Source: Methylobacterium sp. W2 (GTDB taxonomy: Bacteria; Pseudomonadota; Alphaproteobacteria; Rhizobiales; Beijerinckiaceae). Taken from it: a stretch of 64,000 bases of DNA. The notes beneath the pieces are model-generated. The model was not told the DNA's origin, searched no databases, and was given only the letters and a program-made list of their open reading frames with translations. The DNA lies in contig NZ_VMOA01000001.1 of the NCBI RefSeq assembly GCF_020662345.1, positions 62,001 through 126,000 of the forward strand. The letters run 5' to 3'. Of the stretch, positions 45,772 to 54,520 are shown one piece after another. A program made the position numbers and the translations under genes. Position 1 is the first letter of the stretch, and each line of letters starts with the position of its first letter.

Positions 45772-46559
45772 GGGCGCCGTCCCTCGCCGGGTACCAGCAC
45801 CATGGAGAAGTAGGGGGCGTCGTCGTCCGGCTTTTCGGCCAGCGCGATCACTTTCTCGCCAGCCATGGTGCCACGTTCCACATAGACCGCGCGGTCGAGG
45901 AGGCCGGCCTCGGCCAGCGCCGTGCGCACCTTCGGCAAGTGGCGGCCGAGCTTCATGATGACGGCGGCGTCGGTGATGCGCAGGCGCTCCACCAAGGCGT
46001 CATGGCCCAGCGTTGCCGGGAGGATCGTCAGCACGTCGTCGCCCCAGGTGATCGGGGTTCCGGCCCTGGTCCAGCAGCCGGACATGCCGGTGACGCCGGG
46101 CACCACTTCCACCGGGAAGCGGTCCTTCAGGCGCCGCCACAGATGCATGAACGAGCCGTAGAAGAACGGATCGCCCTCAGACAGGATCGCCACGTCTCGC
46201 CCGGCCCCGAGGTGGTCGGCGATCCGCGTCGCCGCATCGTCGTAGAAGGAAGCGAGAGCGGAGACGTACTCGCCATGCTCGGGCGGAAGCTCGGTGGTGT
46301 AGGGATAAACCAGCGGCATCTCGCGGGCCGGGTCGCGCATGACCGCGTCGGCGATGGTGCGGGAGTTACCGCGCCGGCCCTTCTTGCAGAAATGGACCAG
46401 CACCGGCGCCTCGGCGAGAACCTTCATGGCGCGGACGGTGAGGTAATCCGGGTCACCCGGCCCCATGCCGACGCCATAGAGCGTGCCCGTGGTGACCGTC
46501 CGCGGGATCTCGCTGAAATCCGCCGGCTCGGCGGGGGGAAGCCGCTCGCTCGAATCCAT
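45768..46559 (-). CDS. cobI: Precorrin-2 C20-methyltransferase
   Basis: A 263-residue tetrapyrrole methylase making precorrin-3A. After a 25-residue polar leader, 'GTLYGVGMGPGDPDYLTVRAM' begins the fold; 'DVAILSEGDPFFYGSFMHLW' and 'VEVVPGVTGMSGCWTRAGTPI' match CobI. Its start overlaps the cobH stop in a TGATG, so the two are coupled. Confidence 0.95.
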   Translation of the reverse strand: MDSSERLPPAEPADFSEIPRTVTTGTLYGVGMGPGDPDYLTVRAMKVLAEAPVLVHFCKKGRRGNSRTIADAVMRDPAREMPLVYPYTTELPPEHGEYVSALASFYDDAATRIADHLGAGRDVAILSEGDPFFYGSFMHLWRRLKDRFPVEVVPGVTGMSGCWTRAGTPITWGDDVLTILPATLGHDALVERLRITDAAVIMKLGRHLPKVRTALAEAGLLDRAVYVERGTMAGEKVIALAEKPDDDAPYFSMVLVPGEGRRP

Positions 46560-47191
46560 CACTCGATCTCGTTGGCGAGGGCGTTGATCGCGGAAGCCGT
46601 CATGGCGCTGCCGCCGCGCCGCCCGTGGACGACGATGAAGGGCACTCGGCCGTCGCGGGCGAGGGCCTCCTTCGATTCGGCGGCCCCCACGAATCCCACC
46701 GGGATGCCGATGACCGCGGCCGGCGGGGCGACACCTTCGTCGAGCAGTTCGAGCAGCCGGAACAGGGCGGTCGGCGCGTTGCCGACGGCGACGATGCTGC
46801 CGGGAAGATGCTCGCGCCAGAGTTCCATGGCCGCGGCCGTGCGGGTGGTACCCATTTCGGCGGCGAGGCCTGGCACGCGCGGATCGGTGAGGGTGCAGAT
46901 CACCCGGTTGTCGGCGGGAAGACGCGAGCGTGTAACGCCGTCGGCGACCATGCGGACGTCGCACAGGATCGGCGCGCCGGCCTTCAACGCAGCCTCGCCG
47001 CTGGCGGCGAAATCCTCGGACGCTTCCACGTCTTTCGGCAGGTCGGTCATGCCGCAGGCATGGATCATCCGCACGACGACGCGCTCGGCGGTGCCGGAGA
47101 AGCGGGCGAGGTCGGCCTCGGCGCGGATCATGGCGAAGGACCGGGCGTAGATCGCCTGTCCGTCGCGCAGATAGTCGAGGCGCGAACTCAT
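46559..47191 (-). CDS. cobH: Precorrin-8X methylmutase
   Basis: A 210-residue isomerase that moves the C11 methyl to C12, giving hydrogenobyrinic acid. The family sequence is '[19 protein letters not shown]', the catalytic histidine is in '[18 protein letters not shown]', and '[19 protein letters not shown]' and '[16 protein letters not shown]' follow. It overlaps cobG by four bases and cobI by one. Confidence 0.96.
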   Translation of the reverse strand: MSSRLDYLRDGQAIYARSFAMIRAEADLARFSGTAERVVVRMIHACGMTDLPKDVEASEDFAASGEAALKAGAPILCDVRMVADGVTRSRLPADNRVICTLTDPRVPGLAAEMGTTRTAAAMELWREHLPGSIVAVGNAPTALFRLLELLDEGVAPPAAVIGIPVGFVGAAESKEALARDGRVPFIVVHGRRGGSAMTASAINALANEIE

Positions 47192-48624
47192 GGGGATGTC
47201 CTGAAAGCGTGGGCGAGGGCGTCGGGATAGGCCGGATCGGCCCTCCTTACGCGCTCCAGCGCCGCGTCGAAAGTGAGGAGGCTCGCCGGCAATGCATCGG
47301 GCCGGCCGTCGAGGACGATGCCGTAGAGGCCATCGCGCCCGACAAGGGTGAGCGAGGCAGCAGCGGGATGGGCGCAGCCTTTGGCGCAGCCGGAAACATG
47401 GGCCGATAGGCCCCGCGTCGCAAAGGCTTCGAAGGCACCGGCCAGCCGCGACGCGTCGATAAGCGTCGCTGTCGAACCCGAGCCACAGGCCGGCGCCCCC
47501 GGGCAGGCGGCAATCGCGCCGCGCGGATCGTTGGCCTCCGTCAGTAAGCCCGCCGTTGCGAGGGTGGTTCGCACCGCCTCTGCCGCCGCCGCGTCGGGAG
47601 CGACGAGGAGAAACCCCCGTGTGGGCGAGAGCCGCAGGGGCTCCGCACCGAGGGATTCGGCCGCATCGGCAAGGGCTTCCAGGGCGTCCGCCGTGCAGCG
47701 GCCGAAGGGCGCGTCGACCAACATGGCGATGGGCGAAGCTTCGCTAGGGGGGGATGAGCGGCAGGGCTCCCTCTCCTGGAAGGAGGGGGTTGGGGTGAGG
47801 TGTGTGACCTCTGCGGATTTGGACCGCACTTCACCCTGTCCCTCTCCTTCCAGGAGAGGGGACCCGTGCTGCCTGCGAGCGGTGGGAAGATGTGAGTTTA
47901 GGGGAAGGAGGCCGGGGCGTGGGAGCAATGCGCCGGCCGGGGCCTTTGCGGGGTGCAGGCCCAGGCCGAGCGCCACCCCGCCCCTGTCCGCAGAGGATAG
48001 ATCCCGCATGCGGCGCTGCCCGCTCTCCGCGAGCCGGCGCAAGGCGACGCCGAGGACAGTCCGCACGTCGTCGGCCGGGACGTGCCACCAAGCCGCGTCG
48101 CCCGCCAGGTGCAACGCCATGCCCTCCGCCGTGACGACGAGGTGGCAATCGGGCTGGGCCGCGCCGAGGCACGCGCCATACTCGGCCACCTCGACTGCGA
48201 CCAGCGCTTTGGGCGGCAGGCCCGGGATTGCCAGCCCGACTGTCTCGATCGCCCCGGCCAGGGTCGGGATGTCGATATGCGTAGATTCGAGGCCGGCGAG
48301 CGGCGTGGTCAGGGTGAGCCGCTGCGGCCCGCCGTCGCCACGCACATCGCCGAGCGCGACCAAGTCGAGGGCCTCCGCGAGGCCGCAGCGGGTCGCCTCG
48401 GTGACGCCCCGGACCTGCAGGTTCGCCCGCGCGGTCACGTCGATATGGCCGTTGCCGAAGCGGCGCGCGCCCTCCGCCACGGCCCGCGCCTGGGCCGGCG
48501 TGAGGATACCCAGCGGCGGGTGGACACGGGCGAGCAGCCCGTCCCCGGTCGGCATCGGCCGGGCGAGGCTCGGGCACCAGCCCCGGCGCGCGGGCTCGGG
48601 CGAGACGCGGCGCGGCGCGCTCAT
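47188..48624 (-). CDS. cobG: Precorrin-3B synthase carrying an in-frame palindromic insertion
   Basis: A 478-residue oxygen-dependent monooxygenase with an [4Fe-4S] cluster, the marker of the aerobic pathway. Two sulfite-reductase-like halves are visible: '[24 protein letters not shown]' with '[14 protein letters not shown]', and later '[20 protein letters not shown]' and '[21 protein letters not shown]', which supply the cluster cysteines. Residues about 255-286 ([14 protein letters not shown]... [12 protein letters not shown]) are encoded by a palindromic repeat (47769-47861) in the linker between the halves. The frame is unbroken. It overlaps cobH and cobN by four bases each. Confidence 0.94.
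   Translation of the reverse strand: MSAPRRVSPEPARRGWCPSLARPMPTGDGLLARVHPPLGILTPAQARAVAEGARRFGNGHIDVTARANLQVRGVTEATRCGLAEALDLVALGDVRGDGGPQRLTLTTPLAGLESTHIDIPTLAGAIETVGLAIPGLPPKALVAVEVAEYGACLGAAQPDCHLVVTAEGMALHLAGDAAWWHVPADDVRTVLGVALRRLAESGQRRMRDLSSADRGGVALGLGLHPAKAPAGALLPRPGLLPLNSHLPTARRQHGSPLLEGEGQGEVRSKSAEVTHLTPTPSFQEREPCRSSPPSEASPIAMLVDAPFGRCTADALEALADAAESLGAEPLRLSPTRGFLLVAPDAAAAEAVRTTLATAGLLTEANDPRGAIAACPGAPACGSGSTATLIDASRLAGAFEAFATRGLSAHVSGCAKGCAHPAAASLTLVGRDGLYGIVLDGRPDALPASLLTFDAALERVRRADPAYPDALAHAFRTSP
47769..47861. repeat. Palindromic repeat, family C, read in frame within cobG
   Basis: Arms CCCTCTCCTGGAAGGAGGGG and CCCTCTCCTTCCAGGAGAGGG flank inner blocks GGGGTGAGG and CTTCACCCTG. 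The arm-to-arm length is 93 bases (31 codons), so it keeps the cobG frame. Confidence 0.85.
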
Positions 48625-51600
48625 TCGGCCGCCTCCGGCATCAGTTCGTCGGCGGCCATCGCGTTGCGGCGGGTGGTCCAGAGGCCGCGCCGGCGCGCTT
48701 CGTCGAACCGTTCGAGGATCGCGCGGGCGGCATCGGGATTGGCCGCGCGCAAGGCATCGAACGCGTCGAGATCGGCGATCATCGCGCCGTAGAGCCGGTC
48801 GAGATCGGCGTCGGAGACGGCGTCCGTGGCGGCGGCGAGGACGAAGACCGCGTCGATTCCCTGTGCCAGCTCCTGGGCGCCACGATAGCCATGGCGCAGT
48901 TGCGCCGCGATCCAGCGCGGGTTCGCCAGCTTGGCGCGGATGAGGCGGGCCGCATCCTCGCGGGCGGTACGCGCCTTGGGCTTTTCCGGATCGGCCACGT
49001 CGAGACTGTAGAGCGCGGGCGCGCGTCCGCCGAGGGCGGCGGCGGCGGAGAACCCGCCCATGGCATCGGCCGCGGCGTCGCCGTCGAGGAGGTCGCGTTC
49101 GGCGACGTCGAAGGCATGGACATAGGCGTCGGCCTGCGCGACGCGGGCGGCGAAACCCGCATCGGCGATATCCTCGGCGCCGCCATAGGCATGCGAGGTG
49201 GCGTCGAGATAGGCTTGGCCGAGGTCGTCGCGGCTCTGCCATTGTCCGTCTAAAGCGAGCTCGCCGGCACCTGCGCCGTAGCGGCCGGGCGCTGCGCCGT
49301 AGACACGGGCGGGGGCCTCGCCCCGGCGGCGCGCGGCGGCGAGAGGGTTTTCCTCGTCCTCCTCGTCACGCTCGGCTACGGCCGCCGCTGCGCGGGCAAG
49401 GAAGGAGAGGGTCTCTGGAAAGGTGTCGCGGAACGCGCCCGAGACGCGCAAGGTCACGTCGATGCGCGGCCGGTCGAGGAGGGCGAGCGGCAGCACCTCG
49501 AATCCGGTGACGCGGGTGGAGGCGTGGTCCCAGGTCGGGCGCACGCCCATGAGCGCGAGGGCATGGGCCACATCCTCGCCGCCGGTGCGAAGCGTCGGCG
49601 AGGCCCAGAGATCCATGACGATGCGGGCCGGGTAATCGCCCTCGTCCTGCAGGTAGCGCCGCACCACCGCATCGGCGGCTTTCGAGCCGAGCAGGGTCGC
49701 GGCCCGCGTCGGCAGGCTGCGCGGATCCAGCGTGGTGAGGTTGCGCCCCGTGGGCATCACGTCGGTGCGGCCCCGCGAGGGCGAGCCGGCGGGGCCGGGG
49801 GGAACGAAGCGTCCGTCGAGGGCCGCGAGCAGTCCCTCGCGCTCGGCGGCCGCGCAGGCTTTCACAGGGGCCGGCGCGTCGTCCGGTGCCGATCCGAACA
49901 CGTGGAGCCCGTCGCGGGTCGTCACCTCGCCGAGGTCGCACAGATGCGCGTCGAGGGCGGTGAGCGCGTCGGCCATGGGGGTGTCGGCGTCGATCCCGGC
50001 GCCCGACAGAAGACCGGCATCGGCCGCATCGTCGAGGATCGCGCGGGCGATGATGTCGGCCCGGCGTGGGTCGAGCACGCTGGCCGAGGAATATTCCTCC
50101 ACGAGTTCACGCAGCCGTGCGGCTTCCGGGGTCAGGCCGGCGCATTCGGTCTGGGGCGTAAGGTGGCCCAGCGCGATGCCGCCGAGCCGGCGCTTCACCG
50201 GGGCCGCCTCGCCGGGATCGTCGACGATGAAGGGATAGATCACGGGCAGATGCCCGATCGCCCGCGCCGGCCAGCAGGCCGGCGACAGGGCCACCGCCTT
50301 GCCCGGCAACCATTCGGTGGTGCCGTGAGTGCCGAGATGGATCAGGGCGTCGAACCCCTCCCGCAACCCGAGATGGAACGCGAGATAGGCGTGGGTCGGC
50401 GGCTCGTCGGGGTCGTGATAGCCGGCTTTGCGGTCGGCCGCCCGGCCACGGTCGGGTTGAAGGAAGACGGCGAGACCGGCGCTTCGTTCTTGGTCGTCCC
50501 CACCACCGACCTCATCCTGAGGTGCCGGCGCGCAGCGCTGGCCTCGAAGGAGGGGTCCAGAACTCTCAGCGGAGACTGGAGGCCTCCTTCGAGGCCGCTG
50601 CCGCGGCACCTCAGGATGAGGTTGAGGGTTGGACGGAGAGCTGTCGGGCACCATCGCGAAGCGGAACGCCCCGTCGATACAGACCGGGTCTGCCTCCGGC
50701 TCGCCCCAGCGTTGGTCGAGCATGTCGCGCTCGTCCGGCGACAGGGTGGCGAGCCAGCCGCGATAGGCCGCGAGCGGCACCGCGAAGGTCCGAGTCTCCT
50801 TCGTCAGCGCGTGCATCAGAGTGTTCGGCTCCGGCAGCGTGCCCACCGCATAGCCGGCCCGCCGCAGCGTTTCCGCGATGATTCCCGCGCTCGCTGGCGT
50901 GTCGAGCCCGACGGCAAAGCCGGCCCGTCCCCCACGGGCGGGGTAGTCGGACAGGACCAGGGCGAGTCGGCGCATGGCGCGCGGTCGATGCTTTAGCGCG
51001 ACCCAGGCCGAGGCACGGTCGGCCAGGGCCGCGATACCGGCCGGGAAGGGCACGGCGCGGCGCTCGCTGAACCCGTCGAGTTCCGGCCCGTCCTCCTTGA
51101 ACGAGATCGGAAAGCCCGAGAGCCGCCCGTCGAATTCGGGCAACGCCACCTGCATGGCGAGGTCGGCGGCGTTCATACCCCGTGCCGAGGCTTCCCAGGC
51201 CTCCCGCGAGGCCCCGATCGTATAGGCCTGAAGAATGGGCGCATCGGCGCTATCGAGGACGAAGCCGGCATCCTCGCGCGCGGAGAAGGCCGTCGCCGCG
51301 ATCACGATGTCCGGGCTGCGCGCGGCCAGCGCTGCCCGCACGGCATCGAGGGCCAGCGGGTCCTTGAGGCTCGCCACCGCAAGGGTGACGGCACCGATGC
51401 CGCGCTCGCCCAGGGTGGCGATGAGGTCGGCCACGGGTCCGGTGTCACCGCCGAGCACGGCCGAGCGATAGACTAGGATGAGGGCGAGGGGGCGGTCCCG
51501 CCCGGCGGCGGCGAGAGCGGTCTCGTGCGGAAGCGGACCGCAGCCCGGGCACCAGGCGAAGCCGCGCGGCAGGGCGACCGGCGGCAGCGCTTCGACCGCG

Positions 51601-52115
51601 TACCCGATCTCCAGGGAGAGGCGCCGGATCATCCGGCGCAGGTTGTCGGACCCGCCGGCACGGCAATAGCTCTCCAGCGTCTCCACCAATTCGGGAGCCA
51701 CCGTCGAGAAGGCGGTGAGGCGGGGATCGGGCTTGTCGCAACCCGGAATCACGGCGAGCTTCACGCCGTTCGCGCGGGCGGCGGCGGCCGCGCGTTCGAT
51801 GCCGTAGCGCCAGTAATCGAGACCGCCGAGGCAGCGGATCACCACGAATTTCGAGCGCGCGACGACGCCGTCCACGTAGAGGTCGACGGACATCGGATGG
51901 CGCAGGCGCGCCAGCTTGGCGAGGCGGAGCGTCGGGACGGCGCTCCCCGATGGGTCGCGCGCGGCCGCATCCCTCTCAGCCGCGTGGGCGCCGGCCATGC
52001 CGGAGAGGTCGGAATCCGTGAAGGACAGGAATACGATGTCGCCGGGCGCCTGGCCCAGATCGATGGCGGCCTCGCCCTCGTCGAGGGAGACCGTGTCGAC
52101 GCGGATCAGATGCAT
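48621..52115 (-). CDS. cobN: Aerobic cobaltochelatase subunit CobN carrying an in-frame palindromic insertion
   Basis: A 1164-residue large subunit that inserts cobalt into hydrogenobyrinic acid diamide with CobS and CobT. 'MHLIRVDTVSLDEGEAAIDL' begins; 'RHPMSVDLYVDGVVARSKFVVIRCLGG' and 'FDALIHLGTHGTTEWLPGKAVAL' are core CobN/Mg-chelatase H motifs; the C-terminal half keeps 'VYGAAPGRYGAG' and 'HAYGG'. Residues about 499-536 come from a family A palindromic repeat (50510-50621), just before 'LQPDRGRAADRKAGYHDPDEPP'. The reading frame continues through it. The ATG at 52115 is chosen from the conserved start. cobS and cobT are not in the window. Confidence 0.95.
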   Translation of the reverse strand: MHLIRVDTVSLDEGEAAIDLGQAPGDIVFLSFTDSDLSGMAGAHAAERDAAARDPSGSAVPTLRLAKLARLRHPMSVDLYVDGVVARSKFVVIRCLGGLDYWRYGIERAAAAARANGVKLAVIPGCDKPDPRLTAFSTVAPELVETLESYCRAGGSDNLRRMIRRLSLEIGYAVEALPPVALPRGFAWCPGCGPLPHETALAAAGRDRPLALILVYRSAVLGGDTGPVADLIATLGERGIGAVTLAVASLKDPLALDAVRAALAARSPDIVIAATAFSAREDAGFVLDSADAPILQAYTIGASREAWEASARGMNAADLAMQVALPEFDGRLSGFPISFKEDGPELDGFSERRAVPFPAGIAALADRASAWVALKHRPRAMRRLALVLSDYPARGGRAGFAVGLDTPASAGIIAETLRRAGYAVGTLPEPNTLMHALTKETRTFAVPLAAYRGWLATLSPDERDMLDQRWGEPEADPVCIDGAFRFAMVPDSSPSNPQPHPEVPRQRPRRRPPVSAESSGPLLRGQRCAPAPQDEVGGGDDQERSAGLAVFLQPDRGRAADRKAGYHDPDEPPTHAYLAFHLGLREGFDALIHLGTHGTTEWLPGKAVALSPACWPARAIGHLPVIYPFIVDDPGEAAPVKRRLGGIALGHLTPQTECAGLTPEAARLRELVEEYSSASVLDPRRADIIARAILDDAADAGLLSGAGIDADTPMADALTALDAHLCDLGEVTTRDGLHVFGSAPDDAPAPVKACAAAEREGLLAALDGRFVPPGPAGSPSRGRTDVMPTGRNLTTLDPRSLPTRAATLLGSKAADAVVRRYLQDEGDYPARIVMDLWASPTLRTGGEDVAHALALMGVRPTWDHASTRVTGFEVLPLALLDRPRIDVTLRVSGAFRDTFPETLSFLARAAAAVAERDEEDEENPLAAARRRGEAPARVYGAAPGRYGAGAGELALDGQWQSRDDLGQAYLDATSHAYGGAEDIADAGFAARVAQADAYVHAFDVAERDLLDGDAAADAMGGFSAAAALGGRAPALYSLDVADPEKPKARTAREDAARLIRAKLANPRWIAAQLRHGYRGAQELAQGIDAVFVLAAATDAVSDADLDRLYGAMIADLDAFDALRAANPDAARAILERFDEARRRGLWTTRRNAMAADELMPEAAE
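50510..50621. repeat. Dispersed palindromic repeat, family A copy 4, read in frame within cobN
   Basis: Arms CCTCATCCTGAGGTGCC and GGCACCTCAGGATGAGG with inner CCTCGAAGGAGG and CCTCCTTCGAGGCC, the same architecture as the three intergenic copies. It is translated as a basic, Pro/Arg-rich stretch (PHPEVPRQRPRRRPP and so on) without a stop codon. Confidence 0.9.
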
Positions 52116-52128
52116 GGGCGGCGCGCCG

Positions 52129-53070
52129 TCATGGCTGTGCCTTGGAGAGCGGCCGTTCGGTTCCAGCACTTCGGCGACCGCGCAGGCGCCACAGCGCGCG
52201 GAGGAGAAACACGCCGATCAGTAGCAGCGGGATCCAGGGCAGCCCGGCGACGACGAAGCGCAAGGCCGATCCGGCACTCATGCCGAAGGTCTGGCCCGCC
52301 TGGGCCCACGCCTCTTCCACGGGGGCTAGGGGGCCGGCGCGCGCCTCGTCGGAGCGCAGGGCGACGGAGACGATCTCCGTGTCGACGCGCTGGCTCAGGC
52401 CGCGCTGCTTGGCATCGGCTTCTTCGATCTGCGATTGAACCTGCGCCAGTTCCTGCGCGATGCGGATCAGATCCTCCACCCGAGGGTCGGGCCGCGCGGC
52501 GATCGCGTCGAGTCTGGTGCGATAGGCGGTGAGCTGGGCCAGGCGCCGGCCGCCATCCTCGATGGCGTCGGTGAGGTCGTCGGCGTGTGTCGACTGCCTG
52601 CGGAGTACGACGTCGCCCGCCGCCTCGCCGGGGAGGGGAGCCGTGACGAAAGCCATGAAGGGCGCAACGGAATCGTGCGGCAGCCGGACCTGGATCTGCG
52701 CCTGCGGACGGCCCGACGGCCTCTGGCCATCATCGATGGACGCGGCGACGAGGACGCATTTAAGGGCCGCCTCGTTCAGGCAGCGGTCGCGCGCGGCCTC
52801 GAAATGCGCGGTGACCCGCTGAGGCGGCAATCCGATGGTCAGGTCGTGGGTATAGGCGAGCTTCGCATCGCCCGTCTGAGCCAGCGGGCGGACCATCGGA
52901 TTGAGGCGAGCCGTCGCCCGCCTATCCGAGGCCTGAAACTCCGGCTTGGGCGGGCGTGAGTCCGAGCAGCCACCGATCGCCGCGAGAGCCGCCAATCCGG
53001 ACGCGACCGCGAGGCCGCGGCACCCGCTCACCGGGATCCGTCGGACCGTCCGGGCCGCCAACGGACTCAC
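52129..53070 (-). CDS. DUF4349-type membrane-anchored lipoprotein in the cob operon
   Basis: A 313-residue envelope protein. The N-terminus has a signal with lipobox-like AIGGC at about residues 31-35. The middle contains a DUF4349-like region: 'LPHDSVAPFMAFVTAPLPGEAAGDVVLRRQSTHADDLTDAIEDGGRRLAQLTAYRTRL', then a coiled coil ('RVEDLIRIAQELAQVQSQIEEADAKQ'). A C-terminal membrane helix follows ('GLPWIPLLLIGVFLLRALWRL'). Its stop is 14 bases before cobN and its start overlaps cobW by four bases, so it is translated as part of the cobalamin operon. No cobalamin role is known for the family; envelope support for cobalt or corrinoid handling is speculative. Confidence 0.8.
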   Translation of the reverse strand: MSPLAARTVRRIPVSGCRGLAVASGLAALAAIGGCSDSRPPKPEFQASDRRATARLNPMVRPLAQTGDAKLAYTHDLTIGLPPQRVTAHFEAARDRCLNEAALKCVLVAASIDDGQRPSGRPQAQIQVRLPHDSVAPFMAFVTAPLPGEAAGDVVLRRQSTHADDLTDAIEDGGRRLAQLTAYRTRLDAIAARPDPRVEDLIRIAQELAQVQSQIEEADAKQRGLSQRVDTEIVSVALRSDEARAGPLAPVEEAWAQAGQTFGMSAGSALRFVVAGLPWIPLLLIGVFLLRALWRLRGRRSAGTERPLSKAQP

Positions 53071-54101
53071 CCCGCCAGGGCGGTCGCCACCGCCCCCTGG
53101 TCGAAGCCCTTCAGGCCGATCACGACGAGGCGGCCGTCGCGGTTCTCGCTCGCCCGCCAGGGGCGGTCGTAATGATGGGCGATGCGGGCGCCGACGCCCT
53201 GGACCACGAGGCGCATGGGCTTACCGGTGACCTCGGCGAAACCCTTGATCCGCAGGACGCCGCTGGTCTCGGCGGCGCGGGCCACGCGGGCGGCGAGATC
53301 CTCGGCGCTCGTTGTGGCAGGCACGGAAATGGCCACGGAGTCGAAATCGTCGTGATCGTGGTCTTCGCCCTCGCCGTGATGGGAGGGGCGGGCGTCGAGG
53401 TCGTCCTCGGCGGCGGCGCCGAGGCCGAGGATCACGCGCGGGTCCAGGCGGCCATGCTCGGATTCGACCATCTTCACCGCGCGCGGCAGCTGGCGCTCGA
53501 CCTCGGCGCGGACCTTGGCCTTGCCAGCTTCGTCGAGGAGGTCGGCCTTGTTCATCACGACGAGGTCGGCGCAGAGGAGCTGGTCCTCGAACACCTCTTC
53601 CAGCGGGTTGTCGTGATCGACACTGGCATCGTCGGCGCGCTGGGCGGCGAGGGCCGCCGGATCGTCGGCGAAGAAGCCGGCTGCCACGGCCGGTCCGTCG
53701 ATCACCGCGATCACCCCGTCCACGGTCACCCGCGAGCGGATCGCCGGCCAATGGAAGGCCTGGACCAGGGGCTTGGGCAGAGCGAGGCCGGACGTCTCGA
53801 TGAGGATGTGCTCCGGCGGGTCGGCCCGGTCGAGGAGCTTGTTGAGGGCGGGGACGAAATCGTCGGCCACGGTGCAGCAGATGCAGCCGTTGGCGAGCTC
53901 CACGATGTCCTCGTCCTGGCAGCCCTCGATACCACAGGCGGCCAGGAACGAGCCGTCGAAGCCGATATCGCCGAATTCGTTGACGATGATGGCGAGGCGA
54001 CGCCCGCCGGCATTTTCTACAAGGTGACGCACGAGGGTCGTCTTGCCGGCTCCGAGGAAGCCGGTGACGATGGTGCAGGGAATCTTCTCGACGATGCTCA
54101 T
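53067..54101 (-). CDS. cobW: COG0523-family GTPase CobW
   Basis: A 344-residue metallochaperone GTPase proposed to deliver cobalt to the cobaltochelatase. 'VTGFLGAGKTTLVRHLVENAG' holds the P-loop at residues 14-22; the metal-binding CICC motif is at 73-76 ('ANGCICCTVADDFVPAL'). 'LVVMNKADLLDEAGKAK' is the NKAD motif. A His/Asp-rich linker (HHGEGEDHDHDDFD) separates the C-terminal domain. It lies directly after DUF1636 and before the DUF4349 gene, overlapping both by four bases. Confidence 0.95.
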   Translation of the reverse strand: MSIVEKIPCTIVTGFLGAGKTTLVRHLVENAGGRRLAIIVNEFGDIGFDGSFLAACGIEGCQDEDIVELANGCICCTVADDFVPALNKLLDRADPPEHILIETSGLALPKPLVQAFHWPAIRSRVTVDGVIAVIDGPAVAAGFFADDPAALAAQRADDASVDHDNPLEEVFEDQLLCADLVVMNKADLLDEAGKAKVRAEVERQLPRAVKMVESEHGRLDPRVILGLGAAAEDDLDARPSHHGEGEDHDHDDFDSVAISVPATTSAEDLAARVARAAETSGVLRIKGFAEVTGKPMRLVVQGVGARIAHHYDRPWRASENRDGRLVVIGLKGFDQGAVATALAG

Positions 54102-54520
54102 TCGGCGGCGTCCGGAACTCTATCCGCGCGGGGCGGAGGAAACGGGGGGATGCGGGCGACGACGCCTTTGCGGAACGCCTCCGGCCGCGCCTTCCAGGGC
54201 ACGATACCGTCCGGGGTCTCCGCATATAGGCCGATGCCCGCGAGGATGGTCCTGGCGGATGCGATCGGGTCGAGATCGCCGTAGACGTAGGTCCAGCGGC
54301 CCTCCGACGCGACCGCGACGGTGCAGGGACGCTTGCAGACCGACAGGCAGTCCACGCTCTCCACCGCGACGCCGGCGGTGCCGGCTTCCGTCACCGCATC
54401 GCGGAGCGCCGAGACGAGGCGGGCCCCGGCGCGGGGTTCGGACGTGTCGCCGGCCACGCGGCAAGTCGCGCAGACGTAGAGTACGACCGGCCTGCCGGCC
54501 TGGATGTCCTCGTCAGGCAT
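54098..54520 (-). CDS. DUF1636 ferredoxin-like metal-binding protein
   Basis: A 140-residue thioredoxin-fold ferredoxin-like protein. Cysteines at 17 and 20 ('LYVCATCRVAGD') and at 58, 62 and 66 ('DCLSVCKRPCTVAV') could bind a [2Fe-2S] cluster or a metal ion. DUF1636 genes recur beside cobW and cbtA in alphaproteobacterial cobalamin loci. It overlaps cbtA by eight bases and cobW by four. A cobalt- or electron-transfer role is inferred from context only. Confidence 0.85.
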   Translation of the reverse strand: MPDEDIQAGRPVVLYVCATCRVAGDTSEPRAGARLVSALRDAVTEAGTAGVAVESVDCLSVCKRPCTVAVASEGRWTYVYGDLDPIASARTILAGIGLYAETPDGIVPWKARPEAFRKGVVARIPPFPPPRADRVPDAAE

